Assembly (NCBI RefSeq): GCF_000423665.1
Contig: NZ_AUIK01000010.1
Span: 412,222-455,893, forward strand
Length of the DNA: 43,672 nt
Direction of reading: 5' to 3'
From: Solirubrobacter soli DSM 22325
GTDB lineage: Bacteria > Actinomycetota > Thermoleophilia > Solirubrobacterales > Solirubrobacteraceae
Shown here one piece after another: positions 1 to 7,073 of this stretch. The notes under the pieces were generated by a model. That model was given only the letters and a program-made list of their open reading frames with translations, was not told where the DNA came from and did not search any database. The first letter of the stretch is position 1, and every line of letters starts with the position of its first letter. Position numbers and translations under genes: made by a program.

Positions 1-104
1 CGCGGGCGGCGCGGCGGGCGCGAGCGGCGCGGCGGGCGCCAGCCGCGCGGCGGGCGCGGGCGGCGCGGCCGGCGCCAGCGGCGTGGCGGGCGCAAGCGGC
101 GTCG
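1..104. repeat. GC-rich low-complexity repeat at the left window edge
   Basis: Irregular tandem GGCGCGGCGGGCGC-like units run from the edge to about 104. They encode an Ala/Gly/Ser linker in the oxidoreductase reading frame, so the repeat is coding rather than intergenic. Confidence 0.75.
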
Positions 105-811
105 GCGAGGCGCGGGGCCAGGTCGTGTTCCTCGCGGACTCGTTCACCACGTTCACGGAGCCCGGGGTCGGGCGGGCGGCGATCGAACTGCTCGACGCCG
201 CGGGCTACGACGTGCGGCTCGAGGGCGGCGGGTGCTGCGGGCGGGCGAGCCTCTCCAAGGGGCTGCTCGATGACGCGAAGGCCAAGGGCGAGGCGCTGAC
301 CGAGCGGCTGCAGGGCGAGTTCACGATCACGGGGGTCGAGCCGTCCTGCCTGCTGACGTTGCGCGAGGAGCACGTGCAGCTGCTCGGCGACCGCGGGGTG
401 GCGTCGCGCGTCAAGCTCGTCGAGGAGCTGCTCGTGGCGGCGATCGACGACGGCGCCCTGCGGTTGCGGGACCTCGGTCCGCGCCGGATCCTCTTCCACG
501 GCCACTGCCACCAGAAGGCGCTCGCGGGCACCGCGGCGACCGTCGCGCTGTTGCAGCGGATCCCCGGGGCCGAGGTCGTCGAGCTCGACGCAGGCTGCTG
601 TGGCATGGCGGGGTCCTTCGGCTTCGAGGCCGAGCACTATGAGTTGTCGATGCGCATCGGCGGGATGCGCTTGTTCCCGGCGGTCAGGCGCGAGCCCGCG
701 GCGACGGAGATCGCCGCCACGGGCGTCTCGTGCCGCCAGCAGATCGCGCACGGGACGGGACGCCCGGCGCGCCACCCGGTGCAACTCGTGAGAGAGGCAC
801 TGATCGAGTAG
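2..811 (+). CDS. C-terminal part of an FAD-linked oxidase / Fe-S oxidoreductase (CCG domains), 5' end outside window
   Basis: The frame is open from the window edge to the stop at 809-811. The last ~230 residues carry two cysteine-rich CCG-type domains as in GlcF, GlpC and the fused D-lactate/glycolate dehydrogenases: GGGCCGRASL, GVEPSCLLTL, FHGHCHQKAL, DAGCCGMAGSFG and a final GVSC. In this family such domains bind Fe-S clusters or quinone-linked redox centres; the FAD-binding half would lie upstream. The first ~35 residues are a low-complexity Ala/Gly/Ser stretch encoded by GC-rich repeats, placed just before the conserved VVFLADSF strand where relatives have a short linker. A GTG at 83 could serve as a start but would cut into the linker, so I treat the gene as truncated by the window. 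The substrate is unknown; a 2-hydroxyacid is the family default. A transporter gene follows after 12 bp and is probably cotranscribed. Confidence 0.8.
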   Translation, partial: AGGAAGASGAAGASRAAGAGGAAGASGVAGASGVGEARGQVVFLADSFTTFTEPGVGRAAIELLDAAGYDVRLEGGGCCGRASLSKGLLDDAKAKGEALTERLQGEFTITGVEPSCLLTLREEHVQLLGDRGVASRVKLVEELLVAAIDDGALRLRDLGPRRILFHGHCHQKALAGTAATVALLQRIPGAEVVELDAGCCGMAGSFGFEAEHYELSMRIGGMRLFPAVRREPAATEIAATGVSCRQQIAHGTGRPARHPVQLVREALIE

Positions 812-823
812 GGAGGTACTCGA

Positions 824-2136
824 ATGAGCCACCACGTCACAGCGATCCTCGTGCTCGCGGCGATCTTCGCGATCGGCACGCTGCGCCCGATCAACATGGG
901 GTTGCTCGGCATCACCGCGGCGTTCGTCGTGGGGAGCTCGGTCGGGGTGTCGGAAGATGACATCTTCGCCGGCTTCCCGGGCGACCTGTTCATCATCCTC
1001 GTCGGTGTCACCTACCTGTTCGCGATCGCGAACAACAACGGCACCGTCGACTGGCTGGTTCATGCCGCGGTGCGCGCTGTTCGTGGACGAGTAGCGCTGA
1101 TCCCGTGGGTGATGTTCGCCATCACCGCGCTGTTGACCGCGGTCGGCTCGGTCGTCCCCGCCGCGGTGGCGATCGTCGCGCCGATCGCGCTCGGCTTCGC
1201 CGTCCGGTACCGCATCAGCCCGGTGATGATGGGCCTGATGGTGGTCAACGGCGCGACCGCCGGAGGCTTCTCCCCGATCAGCATCTTCGGTCGATCGTCA
1301 ACGGCGTGGTGGAGCAGAACGACCTCGCGGGCAACCCGACGCTGCTGTTCCTCTCCTCGTTGATCTTCAACACCGTGCTCAGCGTGGTCGTGTTCTTCCT
1401 GTTCGGCGGCCGCGATCTGCTGCGCCGCCGCGTCGACCCCGAGCCTCAGACGACCGCGCGATTCAGACGCGAGACCACCGCCAAGGGCCAGCCGGTGATC
1501 GGCGGCGGCGCGGTCGCGATGAGCGCCGAGGCACCGCCGCTGGACCGCGACCGGATCCTCACGCTCGTCGGCATCGCCGCGCTGGTCGTGATCGCGCTCA
1601 CGCTCGACTGGGACGTCGGATTCATCGCGGTGACGATCGCCGTGATCCTCTCGCTGTTGATGCCACACGCGACCAAGGGCGCGGCGGAGAAGGTCGCGTG
1701 GCCGACGGTCCTGCTGATCTGTGGCATCGTGACCTATGTCGCGCTGCTCCAGGAGATGGGCACGATCGACTGGCTCGGCAACGAGGTCGCCGGCATCGGC
1801 GCGCCGCTGCTCGCCGCGCTGGTGATCTGCTTCATCGGCGGCGCCGTCTCGGCCTTCGCGTCGACCACCGGCATCCTCGGTGCACTGATCCCACTCGCGG
1901 TCCCGTTCCTCGCGCAGGGCGAGATCGGCGCCGTCGGCATGATCATCGCGCTCTCGATCGCCTCGTCGGTCGTCGACTCGAGCCCGTTCTCCACCTCAGG
2001 CGCCCTCGTCGTGGCGAACTCGCCCGACGATCGCCGCGACCTCGTCTACAAGAAGCTCCTCCAGTGGGGCATGAGCATGATCGTCGTCGCGCCCGTCACG
2101 GCGTGGGCGATCTTCGTGCTCCCCGGTTGGCTCTGA
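824..2136 (+). pseudogene. SLC13/MatC-like dicarboxylate carrier, broken by a one-base frameshift
   Basis: A polytopic membrane protein of ~437 residues is encoded in two frames. The first (824 to ~1290) starts MSHHVTAILVLAAIFAIGTL after an SD GGGAGG and runs to SPISIFG. The second continues SIVNGVVEQNDLAG and ends FVLPGWL at 2136. The frames join if one G is added to the GG at 1289-1290, giving ...ISIFG-SIVNG..., the continuity expected of MatC-N/SLC13-type carriers. The second half has the repeated hydrophobic helices and the motif SSVVDSSPFSTSGALVVA, typical of the family's second transport half. The cargo is probably a di- or monocarboxylate, perhaps the substrate of the oxidoreductase immediately upstream. 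The gene is either a recent pseudogene or intact with a sequencing error (see findings). Confidence 0.75.
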
Positions 2137-2143
2137 TTCGCCG

Positions 2144-2188
2144 GGTGAGTCGGTTTCGTCGCGCTTTCCGCGACCAAACCGACTCACC
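2144..2188. terminator. Long bidirectional hairpin between convergent genes
   Basis: The arms 2144-2163 and 2169-2188 pair over 19 of 20 positions, with a single C-C mismatch (2157/2175) and a 5-nt loop CTTTC. The hairpin starts 8 bp after the carrier stop and its right arm includes the AraC stop codon. There is no T tract. Its position and symmetry suit termination from both sides. Confidence 0.7.
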
Positions 2189-3357
2189 TGGCCGCGCGCG
2201 CGTCGCGCCAGCGGCCCGGCGGCTCGCCGAAGTGGCGGCGAAACGCGGCGGCGAACGCGAACGCGTTCGTGTACCCCGCCTCCGCCGCCGCCTCGGCGAC
2301 GCTCGCGTCGCGGTCGGTCAGCGCCTGCGCCGCGAGCGCCATGCGCCAGCGCGTGAGATAGGCCATCGGCGCCTCCCCGACGACGTCGCTGAAGCGTTTC
2401 GCGAAGGCCGCGCGCGACACGCTGCCGAGCGAGCCGAGCTCGGCGACCGACCACGGTGCCGAGGGTCGGCGTGCATCGCGAGCACGGCCGGCGCGATCGT
2501 CGGATCGTCGAGCGCGGCGTACCACCCGGGCACGCTCGCGCCAGGCTGCGTGAAGTACGCGCGCAGCCCGAGCACGAGCAGCAGGTCGAGCGCACGGTCG
2601 AGGATCGTCTGCTCGCCCGGCCCAGGCGACGAGAGCTCGTCAGCGAGCAGCGCGGTGACGCGCTCGAGTCGCGCGTCGCGCAGGACGACGAGCGGCGGCA
2701 GGGGCGCGAGGATCGCGTCGGAGAGGAGCGCATCGAGGGTGTAGGCGCCGCACAGGAGGGCCGCCTGGGTGGGCGCGGCGTCGCGCGGAGGCAGCGCGGC
2801 GCGAGCGGCCGGCGCGGGCAGGACGTCGCGGCGCGGCGCGGCGTCGCGCGGCGGCGGCGCGGGCGCGGGCATGGCGCCGCGCGGCGGCGGCGCGGCGCGA
2901 GCGGCCGGCGCGGCAGGACGTCGCGGCGCGGCGCGGCGTCGCGCGGCGACGGCGCGGGCGCGGACGGGACCTCGCGCGGCGACGGCGGTGCGGGCGCGGA
3001 CGGGACCTCGCGCGGCGACGGCGCGGGCGCGGACGGGACCTCGCGCGGCGGCGGCGGCGCGGGCGCGGACGCGGCGTCGCGCGGCGGCGAGATCGTCGTG
3101 TGGTCGAGCGGGTCGGTGGGGGCGCCCGGCGTGGGGACCGCGCGGTACGGCGTGCCCGCCGGGACGAGGACGATGTCGCCGGCCGAGGCGTGCAGTGACG
3201 TGTCGCGTTCGAACCAGACCTCACCGCGAAGGACCGTGTGGACGGCGAGGAGGCGGCGGCCGCCGAACTCGATGCCACGGTCGGGGCCGATCGTGGTGCG
3301 GGCGAAGACGGAGCCTTGAGCGCGGGCGCGGGCGAGGAGGTCGGCGAGGACGTCCAT
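2184..3357 (-). pseudogene. AraC-family regulator with N-terminal cupin, two frameshifts and a repeat insertion
   Basis: Read from 3357 down, the start MDVLADLLARARAQGSVFAR leads into a cupin sensor (about residues 1-90; GDIVLVPAGTPYRAV). A Pro/Ala-rich insertion (about 3090-2770) follows, then the family's middle segment (LLCGAYTLDALLSDAI) and an AraC double helix-turn-helix (SVSRAAFAKRFSDVVGEAP, AAEAGYTNAFAFAAAFRRHF). Three frames are used. The first shift maps to ~2914, where one copy of a 60-bp duplication lacks a G. The second maps to GGG at 2463-2465, where one more G/C pair gives HADPSAPWSVAELG. Cupin-6/AraC proteins normally have no such insertion. Regulators of this type often sit divergent from an NAD(P)-binding gene, as here, and probably control it. 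Confidence 0.75.
2794..3085. repeat. Coding tandem repeats inside the AraC gene
   Basis: There are two repeat families. (a) A 60-bp block at 2794-2853 recurs at 2890-2948, identical except for one missing G. (b) A 33/36-bp unit is marked by GGACGGGACCTCGCGCGGC at 2962, 2998 and 3031, with a variant at 3067. On the minus strand family (b) encodes repeats of PREVPSAPAP(P)S. Confidence 0.85.
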
Positions 3358-3390
3358 GGACGATCACAAATGCATCGCAGCGTTTGACCC

Positions 3391-3396
3391 ATTGTA
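3391..3396 (-). promoter_or_regulatory. Possible -10 element of the AraC gene
   Basis: TACAAT on the minus strand lies 33 bp before the AraC start codon. No convincing -35 is at the right distance, so this is only a weak candidate within the 70-bp divergent region. Confidence 0.3.
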
Positions 3397-3427
3397 CGTC
3401 TTCCTTGACGCACGCATGCTGGAGGGC

Positions 3428-4183
3428 ATGAGCACCTATCTCGTCATCGGCGGCACCGGGAAGACCGGACGGCGCGTCGTGGATCGTCTGAACCAGCACG
3501 ACGTACGGATCGCCAGTAGAGCCACCGGCTTCGACTGGGCGGATCCACGCGCGGACCTCACAGGAGTCGACGGCGTCTTCCTCACCGTCCCCGGGCAGGA
3601 CCCGCGCAACCCCGAGCGGGTCGAACGCCTGCTCGACGGCTATGAGGGCCGGACCGTGCTGCTGTCAGCCCGTGCGGTCGAGTTCCACCCAGAAGGCGCA
3701 CTCGCGCAGGTCGAAGAAGCGGCGCCGCGAGCGACGATCCTGCGCCCGACGTGGTTCGTCCAGAACTTCACCGAGGGTTTCCTGCAGCCCGACGCGAACA
3801 ACGAGATCACCGCGCCCACCGGCGACGGCAAGGAGCCGTTCGTCGACCTGGAGGACGTCGCCGACGTCGCGGTCCACGCGCTCACCCACCCCGGCCACGA
3901 GGGCATCATCGAGCTCTCGGGCCCACACGCGATCACGTTCGCAGAGGCGGCAGAGCGCGTCGGGGGACGCTTCGTCGCGGCCCAACGAAGCTCGTACGTC
4001 GACGGTCTCGACCTCCCGCCCGAGTACGTCGCCTGGCGGATGGCGATGTTCGATGCCATCCGCGAGCACCGCGACGCGCGGGTCAGCCGAGGCGTCGAGG
4101 ACGTCCTCGGCCGGCCCGCGCGACCGTTCACGCCGACGGTTTCAGGAAGCAGGCCGCCTCTGGCGTCGCAACGCGGAAGGTGA
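3428..4183 (+). CDS. NmrA-like NAD(P)-binding protein (atypical SDR)
   Basis: This 251-residue Rossmann protein has the N-terminal dinucleotide motif GGTGKTGRRV right after the start MSTYLVI, then LTGVDGVFLTVPG and LRPTWFVQNFTEG, as in NmrA-like/NAD(P)H azoreductase-type proteins. Relatives act as NAD(P)-binding redox sensors or small reductases; no catalytic Tyr-Lys pair is evident. I chose the ATG at 3428 because the Rossmann strand starts there; the ATG at 3416 would add only four residues. The gene is divergent from the AraC gene. Its last 56 bp overlap the convergent encapsulin gene, and the C-terminal tail beyond RPARPFTP looks non-homologous, so the natural stop may have been lost. Confidence 0.75.
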   Translation: MSTYLVIGGTGKTGRRVVDRLNQHDVRIASRATGFDWADPRADLTGVDGVFLTVPGQDPRNPERVERLLDGYEGRTVLLSARAVEFHPEGALAQVEEAAPRATILRPTWFVQNFTEGFLQPDANNEITAPTGDGKEPFVDLEDVADVAVHALTHPGHEGIIELSGPHAITFAEAAERVGGRFVAAQRSSYVDGLDLPPEYVAWRMAMFDAIREHRDARVSRGVEDVLGRPARPFTPTVSGSRPPLASQRGR

Positions 4184-4934
4184 AGCTCTCCTCCAGGTAC
4201 AGGTGGACGAGCTCGGCGTCGTGGTGGTCGTAGCCGATCGAGAGGTCCTGCCCGGACTCGAACAGGAAGTCGCCGCCTCGCAGCGACACCACGACGGCGC
4301 CGCGCACGCCCGGCGCCCACACGATCGGACCGCCGCCGAGGATCTTCTTGAGGTGGTCGAAGAGCGGGTAGCCGCCGTGCTCGGTGCTCTGGATCACGCC
4401 CGTGTACTGGTCGGGGCCCAAGGCCAGCGCGAACGGCCCGCCGATGCCGGCCCGCAGCAAGGTCTCGACCGCCTCGGCGGTGTGGCGCGCGTACGCGTTG
4501 AAGTCCGCCGACAGCTCGACGGCCGGATGCGTGCACGCCTCGGCGATCCCGCGCACACCCGCCTCGGTCCACCCGTGGAACACGGCGACGTTCTCGGCGT
4601 GGGCGATCCGGCGGGCGGCCTCGTCCAGCGGGCCCAGATCGATGTCCTCGGCGCCACGCTCGAGATCGTCGAGCTCGGCGCGCGACAGAGAGAACGACGC
4701 CCGCAGCTCGACCACGGACAGCACCCGCCGGCGCCGCGCGCCCACGTTCTCGAAGTCGTCCAACGCCCCCACGCGGCCGAGGTTCGTCGCGCTGTAGTCC
4801 CACCCGTGCGGGCCGCCGAAGTCGACGACCTTGCGCGCCGCCAATGCCGGCGACAGCCGCTCGCGAGCCTCCTCGTCGAGCTCGTTCCACCCCGCCTCGG
4901 TGATCGGCGCCCGCTCACGTAGAAGATGGTTCAC
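4128..4934 (-). CDS. Encapsulin nanocompartment shell protein (family 1, linocin M18-like)
   Basis: This 268-residue HK97-fold shell protein begins NHLLRERAPITEAGWNELDE, the typical encapsulin N-arm that forms the cargo-docking pocket, and continues with GPHGWDYSATNLGR. Later come FNAYARHTAEAVETLLRAGI, ALGPDQYTGV, HLKKILGGGPIVWAPGV and the C-terminal LYLEESFTFRV. Family 1 shells assemble into closed particles that hold enzymes carrying a short C-terminal tag. The start is GTG at 4934, overlapping the stop of the upstream ferritin-like cargo gene (GTGA), with GAGGGGAG as SD, so the two products are probably translationally coupled. Family and length match; the only oddity is the 56-bp antisense overlap with the NmrA gene. 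Confidence 0.95.
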   Translation of the reverse strand: MNHLLRERAPITEAGWNELDEEARERLSPALAARKVVDFGGPHGWDYSATNLGRVGALDDFENVGARRRRVLSVVELRASFSLSRAELDDLERGAEDIDLGPLDEAARRIAHAENVAVFHGWTEAGVRGIAEACTHPAVELSADFNAYARHTAEAVETLLRAGIGGPFALALGPDQYTGVIQSTEHGGYPLFDHLKKILGGGPIVWAPGVRGAVVVSLRGGDFLFESGQDLSIGYDHHDAELVHLYLEESFTFRVATPEAACFLKPSA

Positions 4935-5314
4935 AGTCCCGCTCCCCTCAAGCTTCCGATCCCGAGCGAACCCGGCTGTCCACCGCCGCCGGAGCCGCCG
5001 AGCCCGGCGCCCTCCTCGGCCTCCTCGCCCGCTTCCACGATCGCCTCGTCGGTGAACAGGATGCCCTCGGCGATCGACCGCCAGACGGGCGTGCGCCGCA
5101 GCAGGAACTCGAGGTCCATCGCGAAGTGCTTGAACTCCTCGGTCTGCGCGTTGCGCATCACCGCGACGGCCTCCGGGTCCTGCTCGACGGCGAGCCGCTG
5201 CTCATACCAGCCGATGGCCTCCGCCTCCTCGGTCAAGGACGCGCACAGCCGGGCAAACGTTCGTGTTCGCGCCGGAAGCTCGTCCGGCGGCTCGTGGTAC
5301 TGATCGAACCCCAT
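4931..5314 (-). CDS. Encapsulated ferritin-like cargo protein (EncFtn) with targeting peptide
   Basis: This 127-residue protein has two helices that carry the EncFtn ferroxidase residues: TEEAEAIGWYEQRL and a second TEEFKHFAMDLEFLLRR (E..E and ExxH). EncFtn oxidises Fe(II) at subunit interfaces and works inside the encapsulin shell, which stores the iron. After the helical domain a Gly-rich linker (GLGGSGGGGQ) leads to the C-terminal tag GSLGIGSLRG, an almost exact match to the known encapsulin-loading peptide. The shell gene follows with a 4-bp overlap. The gene starts 23 bp from the divergent isomerase gene. TAACGT lies 7 bp before the ATG and there is no SD, suggesting a leaderless transcript. 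Confidence 0.95.
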   Translation of the reverse strand: MGFDQYHEPPDELPARTRTFARLCASLTEEAEAIGWYEQRLAVEQDPEAVAVMRNAQTEEFKHFAMDLEFLLRRTPVWRSIAEGILFTDEAIVEAGEEAEEGAGLGGSGGGGQPGSLGIGSLRGAGL

Positions 5315-5321
5315 GCGCTGA

Positions 5322-5331
5322 ACGTTACGCT
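5322..5331. promoter_or_regulatory. Overlapping divergent -10 elements (leaderless type)
   Basis: TAACGT on the minus strand (5327-5322) lies 7 bp before the EncFtn ATG, and TACGCT on the plus strand (5326-5331) lies 6 bp before the isomerase ATG. Both fit TANNNT placed so that transcription would begin at the start codon. No clear -35 was seen. Confidence 0.45.
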
Positions 5332-5337
5332 CCGGCC

Positions 5338-6063
5338 ATGAAGCTCGCCGTCCAGCTGTACACCCTGCGGGCCAAGCTCGCCGAGGACGTCCCGGGAACG
5401 CTGCAGGCGCTCGCCGCGGCCGGAGCCGAGGAGGTCGAGCTCGCCGGGCTCTATGAGAGATCGGCGGGGGAGCTGAGGGCGATCCTCGACGACGTCGGGC
5501 TTAGAGCGGCTTCCATGCACGCGCCGCTTCAGCGGCTGGAGACAGAGCCGGAAGCGGTGATCGACGAGGCGCAGACGCTGGGCGTGGACACGGTGATCAT
5601 GCCGTGGCTTCCGGAGCCGCCCGAAAACGCTTCCGACGCCGACGAGATCGTTGCCCGGATCGTCGCGGCCGGGCAGAAGATCAAGGACGCCGGCCTGCGC
5701 TACGGCTACCACAACCACGCGTTCGAGTTCGGGCCCGCCGACCTCTGGGGGAAGCTCGTCGCGTCAGGAATCGACCTCGAGCCGGACGTCGGGTGGATCC
5801 GGATCGCCGGCCGCGACCCGATAACCGAGCTCAACGACCTCTCCGGCCGCATCCTCCTCGTCCACGCCAAGGACGTGCGCCCGGACGGCGACGGCTGGAT
5901 CGACGTCGTCGCCGGCGACGGCGAGCTGGACTTCAAGGCGATCGCGGACGCCGCACGCCAAGGCGGCGCGAGCCACCTCGTGGTCGAGCTCGACACCCCC
6001 TCCGACGACCCCGTCGAAGACGCACGCCGCTCCCTCAACACCCTGCGCGAGGCGATCGCATGA
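5338..6063 (+). CDS. Sugar phosphate isomerase/epimerase (xylose-isomerase-like TIM barrel)
   Basis: This 241-residue protein has the AP-endonuclease-2/IolE-like TIM barrel: MKLAVQLYTLRAKLAEDVPG at the first strand, ASMHAPL, YGYHNHAFEF with the conserved His pair, DVGWI and HAKDV carrying metal ligands, and VVELDTPS near the end. Members isomerise or epimerise keto-sugars and inositol derivatives using a divalent metal. The ATG at 5338 precedes the first barrel strand directly. The stop overlaps the next start (ATGA at 6060), so it forms a two-gene unit with a Gfo/Idh/MocA oxidoreductase, a common pairing in catabolism of cyclitols and rare sugars. The exact substrate is unknown. Confidence 0.85.
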   Translation: MKLAVQLYTLRAKLAEDVPGTLQALAAAGAEEVELAGLYERSAGELRAILDDVGLRAASMHAPLQRLETEPEAVIDEAQTLGVDTVIMPWLPEPPENASDADEIVARIVAAGQKIKDAGLRYGYHNHAFEFGPADLWGKLVASGIDLEPDVGWIRIAGRDPITELNDLSGRILLVHAKDVRPDGDGWIDVVAGDGELDFKAIADAARQGGASHLVVELDTPSDDPVEDARRSLNTLREAIA

Positions 6064-7073
6064 ACATCGGGCTCGTCGGCTGCGGCAAGATCAGCGGCAT
6101 CTACCTCGACAATGCGCCGCGGCTGGACGGCGTGCGCTTCGTCGCCTGCACCGACGTCGACGCCGCAAGGGCGCAGGAGGTCGCGAGCGAACGTGGCATC
6201 AGAGCGCTCACCGCCGAGGAGCTCCTCACCGACCCCGAGGTCGAGGTCGTGCTCTGCCTCACCCCGCCCGACTACCACGCGGAGGTGATGCTGCAGGCGA
6301 TCAGCGCCGGCAAGCACGTCTACACCGAGAAGCCGCTGGCGACGAGCGTCGACGACGCCCGCTGGGTCCTCAGCCAGGCCGCCGGCGCGGGCGTGCTGGT
6401 CGGCTCGGCACCGGACACCTTCCTCGGCGCCGGCATCCAGACGATCAAGAAGGCGATCGACGACGGCGTGATCGGCGAGCCGGCGGTCGCCCAGATCCGC
6501 CTGCTCGCCGGCCCGCCGGAGCGCTGGCACCCCTCCCCCGCGTTCCTCTACGCGGAGCTCTCCGGCCCGCTGATGGACCTCGGCCCGTACGCCGTCGCCA
6601 CCGCGCTCGAGCTGTTCGGCCCCGTGGCCCAGGTCACCGCGCTGGCCACGATGCCACGCACCTCCGGCGTCACCCTCAGTGGCACCGAGTTCCCGATCCA
6701 GGAGCCCACCCGCGTCGCCGGCGTGCTCGCCCACGAGTCAGGTGTCATCACGACGATCACCACCACGGACGACGCCAACGGCCCGGCGCGCTACGGCGTC
6801 GAGGTCCACGGCCTCGACGGCTCGCTGCTCGGCGGCGACCCGAACACGTTCGACGGCCCGGTCATCCTCGCCCGCCGCGGCGAGCTCGACCAGACGCTGC
6901 CGCTCGTGAGCCGGTGGAACGAGAACTCGCGCGGCCTCGGCCTCGAGGACCTCTGCCGCGCGGTCCGCGACGGGACGCCTCAGCGCGCGAGCGGCGAGCG
7001 CGGCCTGCAGGTCGTCGAGACCCTCCTGGAGATGCGTGACATCGCGCTCGACCGGCTCACACCGTCAACTTGA
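6060..7073 (+). CDS. Gfo/Idh/MocA family NAD(P)-dependent oxidoreductase
   Basis: The 337-residue product has an N-terminal Rossmann fold with [15 protein letters not shown], a DVDAAR acidic strand end, the LCLTPPDYH loop and the signature EKPLATS with its active-site Lys. The C-terminal alpha/beta domain follows ([19 protein letters not shown], with the DxGxY-type helix). These enzymes oxidise a sugar or cyclitol hydroxyl with NAD(P). Translation is coupled to the isomerase by a 4-bp overlap. The last 17 bp overlap the convergent chemoreceptor gene. The neighbouring isomerase suggests an oxidation/isomerisation pair on one substrate. Confidence 0.88.
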   Translation: MNIGLVGCGKISGIYLDNAPRLDGVRFVACTDVDAARAQEVASERGIRALTAEELLTDPEVEVVLCLTPPDYHAEVMLQAISAGKHVYTEKPLATSVDDARWVLSQAAGAGVLVGSAPDTFLGAGIQTIKKAIDDGVIGEPAVAQIRLLAGPPERWHPSPAFLYAELSGPLMDLGPYAVATALELFGPVAQVTALATMPRTSGVTLSGTEFPIQEPTRVAGVLAHESGVITTITTTDDANGPARYGVEVHGLDGSLLGGDPNTFDGPVILARRGELDQTLPLVSRWNENSRGLGLEDLCRAVRDGTPQRASGERGLQVVETLLEMRDIALDRLTPST

